A DNA stretch of 11,095 bases from Alphaproteobacteria bacterium (GTDB taxonomy: Bacteria > Pseudomonadota > Alphaproteobacteria > Rs-D84 > NBLK01): positions 1 to 11,095 of the forward strand of contig JAFGXE010000058.1 of the NCBI GenBank assembly GCA_016936785.1, in the 5' to 3' direction. Shown piece by piece: positions 6,091-11,095 of this stretch. A program made the translations under genes and the position numbers. The notes beneath the pieces were generated by a model. The model worked only from the letters and a program-made list of their open reading frames with translations. It had not been told where the DNA came from and did no database searches. How positions within the stretch are numbered: position 1 is the first letter of the stretch; each line of letters starts with the position of its first letter.

Positions 6091-7179
6091 ATGTTTACAC
6101 TTATAGACCGCTATATTTTAGGTTATTTTTTCAAATCCTTTGCAATTCTTTCTGCAGGGTTTGTTGGCGTACTTTTTATTGGGATCTTCATTGACCAATA
6201 CGACACAGTTTCAAAAATTCCTTTTTTGAATGGCGTCGGCCTTCTAACAATGCAAGTACCTCAATTTATTCAACCCATTCTACCGCTTTGTATTTTAATT
6301 GCCACGATGATGACATTTTGGACACTTATCCGTCAGTCTGAACTCATCCCCATGCGGAGCACAGGACAATCTGTTTGGCGTTTTCTAAAACCGCTTTCGA
6401 TTGCAAGTTTCACGATTGGGATCTTTTATATCACGTTAATTAACCCTCTTTCTGTTTATCTCAACAAAAGCGCACAAGAGATTCGATTTACACAAGGTCT
6501 TTCAACAACCAATCCATTTTCTTTTTCTGAGAAAGGATTTTGGCTCAAGGAAAAGGGCGAAAAAGAAATCCATGTTGTTCATGCTGGAGATGTGAAACAA
6601 GTAAAAGATACACTTCTCTTTGAACATCCTACTGTTTTTCTTATTTCTCACGAACATATATTTCAAGCACGCATTGAAGCTGAAAAAGGCGCACTAAAAT
6701 CTGGGAGTCTCACTTTTAAAAATGGGTGGTTATTTAAACCAGGAGAAAAGAATGTGGTTCTCGAAAATTATACAATTCCAACGCGTCTCACAACAAACAA
6801 AATCAAAGAATCGCTTTCAGATGAAACAATGCTCTCGTTTTGGGCACTTCCAAAACTCATCGCATTTTTAGATAAAACAGGTTTTAATACTCAAAAACAA
6901 AAAGTTCTTTTTGGGAGCCTTCTCTTTTTCCCATTTTTCCTAATGGTTTTCACCCTCTTAGGAATGGCGTTTTCTATTTCCCGACATGTCCGACACACGC
7001 GATTCTTTATTCGAATTGCCTTTGGAATCGCAACGGGATTTTCAGTTTTCTTTATGAATAAAATTATTTTGTCTTTGACTGCCGGCGGAGCCTTTCCAAT
7101 TTTTCTCGGCATATCAGGAACATCTCTTATCATCTTGTTTCTGAGCGTCAGTTTTCTTTTACATAGTGAGGACGGGTAG
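6091..7179 (+). CDS. lptG: LPS export permease LptG (YjgQ family)
   Basis: LptG, with LptF and the ATPase LptB, extracts lipopolysaccharide from the inner membrane and feeds it to the LptC-A-D bridge. The 362-residue protein starts LIDRYILGYFFKSF and has three N-terminal helices, with the conserved cytoplasmic ELIPMRSTGQSVWRFLKP (84-101) between the second and third. A soluble jellyroll-type region follows (about 125-265), then three C-terminal helices and the final LLHSEDG. SFWALPKLIAFLDKTGFN and the LLHSEDG end favour LptG over LptF. In most Alphaproteobacteria lptF precedes and lptD follows; neither is adjacent here. The gene has its own promoter and seems to produce a leaderless mRNA. LptF is the main alternative. 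Confidence 0.85.
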   Translation: MFTLIDRYILGYFFKSFAILSAGFVGVLFIGIFIDQYDTVSKIPFLNGVGLLTMQVPQFIQPILPLCILIATMMTFWTLIRQSELIPMRSTGQSVWRFLKPLSIASFTIGIFYITLINPLSVYLNKSAQEIRFTQGLSTTNPFSFSEKGFWLKEKGEKEIHVVHAGDVKQVKDTLLFEHPTVFLISHEHIFQARIEAEKGALKSGSLTFKNGWLFKPGEKNVVLENYTIPTRLTTNKIKESLSDETMLSFWALPKLIAFLDKTGFNTQKQKVLFGSLLFFPFFLMVFTLLGMAFSISRHVRHTRFFIRIAFGIATGFSVFFMNKIILSLTAGGAFPIFLGISGTSLIILFLSVSFLLHSEDG

Positions 7180-8054
7180 TGAAAAATTTGCTCGCCTTCC
7201 TCTTTTTCCTTTTCCTCACAACACAGCTTTCTGCAAAAGACACGTTAAATTATACAGTCGTGCCTCACCTTGCTCATATATCGAATGTTCAAACAGAAAA
7301 AACGAATCTCATCCTTTCCGGATTTCTACCTCAACTCATCAACGAATTTGCAGAAGAACAAAAACTTCAAGCACAACCTGTTGAGTTTGAATCAATTAAA
7401 TCCGCACTCGACACCGCACAAACAGGATGGAGCGAAGAGATTAAAAATCTCGATGTCATTGGCGGAATTTATTATGATGAAAATATTGCAGAATATATGA
7501 CTTATATTTACCCCCCTATCTATGAAGACGAGATATTAGTTGTCCTTCCTGATTCAAATTCTTTTAAAATCACAACAATCAACGGCTTCAATCAACTTGA
7601 TAAATCACTCCGAGCTGTTGTCATTAAAGGATTTCCACTTGGCCCATGGTGGCAATCGCTCACGCACGATAAAGAAACACGTTGGCGAGAACATGTAGTG
7701 CTAAAAACAGAAGAAGAAGCCCGCCCTCTTAGAGTAGATTCTGTCAACGAGATTGAAGAAGCGTTTTCCTATGTTCTTAAAGGCACACATTATTTTGTTG
7801 GAAGCAACTTAATGGTAAGAGATTTTCTTGAAAAACACCCTCAGGCGCTTTCAAAAATCAAAGGTCAATATGTTCTGATTAAAGGAGAAAAGGTAAAACG
7901 CCCCATCTTTATTGCAATTAATCAAGACTTTCTTGATATCTCGGATTCGAGCCTTGAGCGCAAACTCTCTGATAAAATTAAAGATCTTAAAGATTCGGGA
8001 AATCTTGAAAAACGCCTTCTTGAATCAAAAATCCTTTTTCGAGAAGGAAAATAA
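7179..8054 (+). CDS. Periplasmic solute-binding-like protein (SBP_bac_3-type fold)
   Basis: This 291-residue protein starts at a GTG overlapping the lptG TAG by one base (TAGTG), with GAGGA six bases before it. A clear signal peptide (MKNLLAFLFFLFLTTQLSA, cut before KDTLNY) sends it to the periplasm. The mature part follows the general order of polar-amino-acid-type binding proteins: GFLPQLINEFAEEQKLQ after the first strand, DVIGGIYYDENIAEYMTYIYPPIYEDEILVVLP like the D...... t..R.....fS.PY segment, a hinge, a VIKGFPLGPWW strand, and a later lobe with IFIAINQDFLDISDSSLERKLSDKIKDLKDSGNLEKRLLE, the usual end of these proteins. No transporter genes are nearby and the ligand is unknown. Coupling to lptG suggests an envelope role, but that is only position. 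Moderately sure of the fold. Confidence 0.65.
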   Translation: MKNLLAFLFFLFLTTQLSAKDTLNYTVVPHLAHISNVQTEKTNLILSGFLPQLINEFAEEQKLQAQPVEFESIKSALDTAQTGWSEEIKNLDVIGGIYYDENIAEYMTYIYPPIYEDEILVVLPDSNSFKITTINGFNQLDKSLRAVVIKGFPLGPWWQSLTHDKETRWREHVVLKTEEEARPLRVDSVNEIEEAFSYVLKGTHYFVGSNLMVRDFLEKHPQALSKIKGQYVLIKGEKVKRPIFIAINQDFLDISDSSLERKLSDKIKDLKDSGNLEKRLLESKILFREGK

Positions 8055-8150
8055 CCCTCCTAATTGTGAATTTTATTTAAAACTATGTTCCTTTTGACGG
8101 ATAAATTTACCTATTTTTTCATCCTCAAAATCACTCATTGCACCTGCGGT

Positions 8151-8169
8151 TGCTGAGCCTGTCGAAGCA
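8151..8169. repeat. Dispersed TGCTTCGACAGGCTCAGCA-type repeat
   Basis: The minus strand reads TGCTTCGACAGGCTCAGCA, a word I know as a widespread intergenic repeat in several bacterial phyla. One copy is visible, at the left edge of the repeat cluster. Confidence 0.5.
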
Positions 8170-8203
8170 TCGAAGGAGGTTTTTAGAATCCACTCTAAAC
8201 TAT

Positions 8204-8230
8204 TGTCATTGTGAGCGAAGCGGGATCCAG
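8204..8230. repeat. Partial dispersed repeat, TGTCATTGTGAGCGAAGC type
   Basis: This half-unit begins TGTCATTGTGAGCGAAGC and ends GGATCCAG. It matches the start of the fuller palindrome at 8241 with changes in the centre, so it looks like a truncated or single-arm copy. Confidence 0.7.
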
Positions 8231-8240
8231 TTTTTCCCCT

Positions 8241-8309
8241 TGTCATTGCGAGAAACGAAGTGACGAAGCAATCCATGGATCGCCACGGCATCAATGCCTC
8301 GCGATGACA
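8241..8309. repeat. Dispersed palindromic element, full copy (REP/RPE-like)
   Basis: The outer arms TGTCATTGCGAG (8241-8252) and CTCGCGATGACA (8298-8309) are inverted copies with one mismatch. The centre, GCAATCCATGGATCGC, is itself nearly palindromic. The left arm contains the familiar GAAGTGACGAAGCAATCC wording of intergenic palindromes found in many bacterial genomes. It could form a long cruciform or RNA hairpin. It may act as a weak transcript end or be a non-autonomous mobile sequence; neither is shown here. Confidence 0.85.
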
Positions 8310-8324
8310 CACGGAGTGTTTAGT

Positions 8325-8433
8325 TGTCATTTCGAAAAGCTTTAGCCTGAGAAATCTCCCTCCAAAATCCATGAACTTTTTTTTGACTCACTGCCAACTC
8401 TCAGGAGATTCCTCACATACGTTCGGAATGACA
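8325..8433. repeat. Second dispersed palindromic element, TGTCATTCCGAA family
   Basis: The left arm starts TGTCATTTCGAA and contains GAGAAATCTCC (8349-8359). The right arm is its inverted partner, ending GGAGATTCCTC...TTCGGAATGACA at 8433. The arms differ at several positions and enclose a central spacer holding a T8 run. This is a different repeat family from the one at 8241, placed head to tail beside it. Confidence 0.75.
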
Positions 8434-8648
8434 GCCGAATACCGTTGCCCTCAGGCAAAGTCGCAAGAAGCCGAACAAAGAGTCATATAAAGAAATAAAG
8501 TTGTGTATTTACAAGAAACCAAAAGAATGGTGGGCGCGCGGAAGGACTGTAATTCCCTTATTTTGTGTTTACACAAAATAGGGCCCCTTTCCCCCCTTCG
8601 GTCGTCGAACGCACCAAAGGTGCAAGGTTCTCGCCTTCTCACCCCCAA
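8434..8648. other. Hairpin-rich intergenic stretch without a recognisable gene
   Basis: I find no convincing coding region here; the short reading frames start badly and have no family resemblance. It holds a 5-bp stem with a CTCA loop (TTGCC/GGCAA, 8445-8458), a perfect 10-bp inverted repeat with a 2-base centre (TATTTTGTGT / ACACAAAATA, 8559-8580) flanked by CCC and GGG, and a 5-bp stem GCACC/GGTGC (8611-8623). Base use is more G+C-rich in 8581-8646 than around it, with long C runs. It could be a structured RNA, a decayed RNA or protein gene, or the edge of the element to its right. Confidence 0.4.
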
Positions 8649-8691
8649 ATTTAAATAAAAAACCCACCTAACGGTGGTTTTTTATTTAAAT
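8649..8691. terminator. Long near-perfect inverted repeat, two-way terminator-like
   Basis: ATTTAAATAAAAAACCCACC is followed by TAAC and then the inverse, GGTGGTTTTTTATTTAAAT, with a single bulged C. The G+C stem CCACC/GGTGG is flanked by A6 and T6 runs, so either strand gives a stem followed by a U-tract. It lies downstream of the DUF4238 gene on the minus strand and could end that transcript. The unusually long arms (about 19 bp) also suit an element end. Confidence 0.75.
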
Positions 8692-8711
8692 GGTGGTGTA
8701 GAGAACCAATC

Positions 8712-8793
8712 AGCTGTCTCTGCTGTTGCAAAAGAAATATCGGGACTGAAAGTCTCTGGCCCGAAGTTTTTCGGGTTGAACAATAAGACAGCT
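8712..8793. other. Folded block at the 3' side of the DUF4238 gene
   Basis: The outer arms AGCTGTCT (8712-8719) and AGACAGCT (8786-8793) are perfect inverted copies. Inside are two perfect small hairpins: GACT/AGTC with a 3-base GAA loop (near 8744-8754) and CCCGAA/TTCGGG with a GTTT loop (8760-8775). The layout, a closing stem with two inner hairpins, suggests a structured RNA or recombination site. An open plus-strand frame also crosses it (VENQSAVSAVAKEISGLKVSG... to TAA at 8794-8796), without a good start, so a gene remnant is an alternative. Confidence 0.35.
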
Positions 8794-9941
8794 TAAAAAG
8801 CTTCTTTTGAGTAAATGAAGTTGTGGGATTTGTTTTCAAGTACTTTATTATATTCTGCAATATCATCCTTGGATATATTAATTTCATGTATTTTTTCGTA
8901 ACAAGGTCTATTTGTAAAAAGTATTGCTAGATTGGGGGAAACGGGGTAAAAGAACTCAAGCTCATCGTTTAAAAGTTCTCTTCCTAGGTTTTTTGCTATA
9001 AAAGAATAAGTATTAATAATTGGTTGGTCTGATGTTATGAAAGAGGAATCTGTTTTATTTACTAAATAAATAATATGATATTTCTCTCTAAGTAAATTTT
9101 TAATTAAAAGCAAAGCTCGTAGGTGAATAAATGTATAAATAAAGTTATCAAAGTTAATATTCCGAGGAACTTTCGGAGAGTTTTTAAATATTTCTTTAAG
9201 CTTGCTAATATGCTTGTCTGTTCTAAAATATTGACTGATAAAAAATATTAAAAAATTTGCTTTATCGATATCTTCATTAACTAATCCATTTTTTTGAAAT
9301 ACTTGGTTTTTTTCATCCTCTATTTTCTGGAATACTTTTTCTTTTGATTCATCAAAGCCTACTAAATCTAAGAGAGATTTAGGGATCACATTTGTTAAGG
9401 ATTCAATCTCTTTCCGCGTGAAGAACATTTTCATTGAAATAAAACTAATTAATTCAAAAAAATCTGTAAAGTTTTGATCTTCATAATAACTACAAACAGA
9501 TATATCTTGATTCATCAATTTTTCAAAAACAGGATAAAAATTATTTTCATAATGTGTAAAGATTTCTTCTTGTCTTAATGAGATAGAAGGAGTTTCTAGT
9601 TTAAATATTTTCTTAATAATTTCAACATGGCTGGAATCTATATATTTTGCCATGATAGAAAAGGAATCATCATTTATAAATGAAATCATTGATTCTGCAA
9701 TATCATGCCACGGAGATCCGTTAGACTTTTTAAAATACTCCATAAAAATTTTCTGTTCTGCTGGTGTGACTTTGTTTTTAATAGTATAAATATGTCTTTT
9801 AACGCCAACATTTTTATTGTGAGTATGAAAAGTTTCCTTTGTTTTTATATTTTTTACAAAGATTTGATCATCTGTAGAAAAATTTTCAAGATATTTTCTC
9901 CATACAAAATGGGACCTAACCGTATCATTATTCTGTTTCAT
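8793..9941 (-). CDS. DUF4238-family protein, accessory, possible cargo of an integrated element
   Basis: The 382-residue protein starts at the ATG at 9941 (MKQNNDTVRSHFVWRKYLENF...). The longer frame to 10016 has an unrelated N-terminus and would overlap the recombinase start and its own likely promoter. DUF4238 features are the N-terminal SHFVWRKYLENFS (10-22, like the family's H-VP--YL--F), a long helical middle rich in Lys, Phe and Ile, and the late motifs SSFITSDQPI (299-308) and FYPVSP (331-336). The biochemical function of the family is not established to my knowledge. The gene is strikingly AT-rich compared with the core genes, shares a 73-base divergent region with a serine recombinase, and is followed by hairpins, all of which suggest horizontal transfer. 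A phage-defence or other accessory role is possible but only inferred from context. Confidence 0.82.
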   Translation of the reverse strand: MKQNNDTVRSHFVWRKYLENFSTDDQIFVKNIKTKETFHTHNKNVGVKRHIYTIKNKVTPAEQKIFMEYFKKSNGSPWHDIAESMISFINDDSFSIMAKYIDSSHVEIIKKIFKLETPSISLRQEEIFTHYENNFYPVFEKLMNQDISVCSYYEDQNFTDFFELISFISMKMFFTRKEIESLTNVIPKSLLDLVGFDESKEKVFQKIEDEKNQVFQKNGLVNEDIDKANFLIFFISQYFRTDKHISKLKEIFKNSPKVPRNINFDNFIYTFIHLRALLLIKNLLREKYHIIYLVNKTDSSFITSDQPIINTYSFIAKNLGRELLNDELEFFYPVSPNLAILFTNRPCYEKIHEINISKDDIAEYNKVLENKSHNFIYSKEAF

Positions 9942-9976
9942 AAATGTCGTTCTTTTCTCCACTTGACTTCCCGGCC

Positions 9977-10005
9977 ATTGTAAGCGTGTATGTCTTGAAA
10001 CGCAA
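9977..10005 (-). promoter_or_regulatory. Candidate promoter of the DUF4238 gene
   Basis: On the minus strand TTGCGT (10000-10005) and TACAAT (9977-9982) are 17 bases apart. The -10 matches 5 of 6 consensus positions, the -35 only its TTG. The predicted start near 9970 leaves a leader of about 29 bases. The -35 box overlaps the recombinase Shine-Dalgarno sequence on the other strand, so the two genes may interfere. Confidence 0.5.
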
Positions 10006-10014
10006 GGAGTAAAC

Positions 10015-11095
10015 ATGTCTAAGATCAGATGTGCGATTTATGTTCGGAAGTCGACAGAAAAGGGTTTGGAGCAAGATTTTAACTCTCTTCATAATCAGGA
10101 AGAGGCCTGTCGGAATTACATTCTTTCTCAGTCTTTCAATGGTTGGGAATACTCTAAAACCTACGAAGATGGAGGCATATCGGGGGGGACGATGAACCGA
10201 CCTGGCTTGAAGGACATGATTGAGGATATTAAATCCGGAAAAATCCAAGTTGTCGTTGTTTATAAGGTTGACCGATTATCACGATCTATTATCGACTTTC
10301 ATAATATGATGAAAGAGTTTGAGCAATATAACTGCAACTTTGTGTCGATTACGCAGTCTTTTGACACCTCAACATCCATGGGAAAACTCACCCTCAATAT
10401 GCTTCTCTCCTTTGCTCAGTTTGAAAGAGAGGTCTCGTCGGAGCGGATCAGAGATAAACTCGCCGCAAGTAAAGCAAAAGGATACTGGATTGGAGGAAGC
10501 CCTCCATTGGGATACAATGTTGTTGAAAAACAACTCAAAGTGAACGAGGGAGAAAAGGAAGAAGTTCGATATATCTTTGAAAAATATTTAGAAATTAAAT
10601 CAATCCGGAAGCTCGCCGATTACTTAAATGATTTAGGATATACCTTAAAAAAATGGATTTCTAAAAGCGGAGAGGAGAGAGGAGGAGGCAAATTTAACAA
10701 AAACACAGTTGTCTGCTTGCTCAAGAACAAGGTCTATATCGGTAAAATTGAGCATAAAAGCCTTGGTAAAACCTATGAAGGAAATCACGATGCTATTATT
10801 GACACCTCTGTTTTTAATCGTGTTCAAAGTCTTCTTGATGAAAATAGACAAGATTATCAGAAAGTAAAGAAAATACGAAAACCACTCCTTTATAAAAAGC
10901 TCTTTTCCTTGTCTGGAGAAGAGTTTATCAAAAAAGAGGGAACCGCGCACGGACGGAAATATTCATACTATATCATCAGAGGAAAACACCTTCCAATGAA
11001 TCAGTTAGACAGTGTCGTTATTGAAAGTGTAAAAACATTTTTAAATGGGAAGTTAGAACACATGTCCCATCATGCTGTAGATCAAATTAAGAGGA
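10015..11095 (+). CDS. Large serine recombinase / site-specific integrase, 3' truncated by window end
   Basis: 360 residues are visible and the frame is still open at the window end. AAGGAG lies five bases before the ATG. The N-terminal resolvase domain (about 1-150) has YVRKSTE with the nucleophile Ser13, EDGGISGGTMNRPGL (51-65), the arginine motif DRLSRS (86-91) and LSFAQFEREVSSERIRDKL. The recombinase domain follows with GYWIGGSPPLGYNV (156-169) and NKNTVVCLLKNKVYIGKIEH. The next part (KPLLYKKLFSLSGEEFIKKEG...GRKYSYYI, 289-320) lies where many relatives carry a four-cysteine zinc ribbon, but no cysteine is present, as in the zinc-less branch of these enzymes. Such proteins integrate and excise phages, transposons and genomic islands without long target homology. 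The call is firm; the element type is unknown. Confidence 0.95.
   Translation, partial: MSKIRCAIYVRKSTEKGLEQDFNSLHNQEEACRNYILSQSFNGWEYSKTYEDGGISGGTMNRPGLKDMIEDIKSGKIQVVVVYKVDRLSRSIIDFHNMMKEFEQYNCNFVSITQSFDTSTSMGKLTLNMLLSFAQFEREVSSERIRDKLAASKAKGYWIGGSPPLGYNVVEKQLKVNEGEKEEVRYIFEKYLEIKSIRKLADYLNDLGYTLKKWISKSGEERGGGKFNKNTVVCLLKNKVYIGKIEHKSLGKTYEGNHDAIIDTSVFNRVQSLLDENRQDYQKVKKIRKPLLYKKLFSLSGEEFIKKEGTAHGRKYSYYIIRGKHLPMNQLDSVVIESVKTFLNGKLEHMSHHAVDQIKR

Noticed and set aside
8073..8372. 99-residue minus-strand reading frame over the palindromic repeats
   Set aside because: Its residues are translated repeat sequence; such frames are common in these palindromes and are not genes.
8529..8606. Possible tRNA gene on the minus strand ending in CCA
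   Set aside because: The minus strand ends ...CGCGCCCACCA, like an acceptor end with CCA, but the 5' side cannot pair with it, there is no proper T-loop, and the centre is a 10-bp inverted repeat with a 2-base loop rather than an anticodon arm.
8451..8648. 65-residue minus-strand reading frame in the repeat region
   Set aside because: It has no family resemblance, lies over hairpins and C runs, and has no good ribosome-binding site.
8659..8796. Plus-strand frame ending VSGPKFFGLNNKTA
   Set aside because: It looks somewhat protein-like but begins inside the long inverted repeat, has only a doubtful GTG start, and I cannot place it in a family. It is kept only as an alternative reading of the folded block at 8712-8793.
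9963..9992. TTGACT with TGTATG as a recombinase promoter
   Set aside because: The -35 is good, but the -10 matches only half the consensus at a usable spacing, so I do not list it as a feature.
9942..10016. Longer N-terminus of the DUF4238 protein
   Set aside because: The extra 25 residues do not fit the family start, would overlap the recombinase start codon, and would cover the likely promoter.

Overview
The window reads as AT-rich alphaproteobacterial chromosome, probably from a host-associated lineage with a reduced genome (Holosporales- or Rickettsiales-like; an inference). The basis is an Hda-type DnaA relative, an IHF-beta gene running directly into accD, an alphaproteobacterial-style LptG ending in LLHSEDG, long AT-rich tightly packed operons, and a cluster of the dispersed palindromes (TGTCATTGCGAG... 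type) common in such genomes. No rRNA, convincing tRNA or CRISPR array is visible.

Layout. (1) 1-1545, + strand: the 3' end of a Sel1-repeat gene, an hda-like AAA+ gene starting on the next base, and a small secreted protein of unknown function. This block ends at a two-way terminator (1561-1587). (2) 1585-5965, - strand: read in transcription order this is rplY (bL25), a degenerate class II aminoacyl-tRNA-synthetase-like ORF, gtrA, ihfB, accD, accA and lysC. Most junctions are overlaps or a few bases. AccD and AccA together form the carboxyltransferase of acetyl-CoA carboxylase, and LysC opens the lysine/diaminopimelate route. AccA lacks the usual N-terminal extension and LysC lacks a full regulatory ACT region. 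(3) 6091-8054, + strand: lptG, driven by a very good sigma70-type promoter placed so that transcription should start at or next to the ATG, then a periplasmic solute-binding-like protein whose GTG start overlaps the lptG stop.

(4) 8055-8792: about 740 bases without a confident gene. The left part is a cluster of dispersed palindromic repeats. The right part is a run of hairpins, including a long AT-rich one at 8649-8691 and a folded block at 8712-8793. (5) 8793-11095: an accessory module of two divergent genes, a very AT-rich DUF4238 protein (-) and a large serine recombinase (+) that runs off the window. This looks like one end of an integrated element, with the DUF4238 gene as candidate cargo.

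The core part is ordinary cell machinery with unusual shortening and gene order. The part most likely to hold something undescribed is 8434-10014: the hairpin-dense segment plus the DUF4238/recombinase pair. No function can be proved from the sequence alone.
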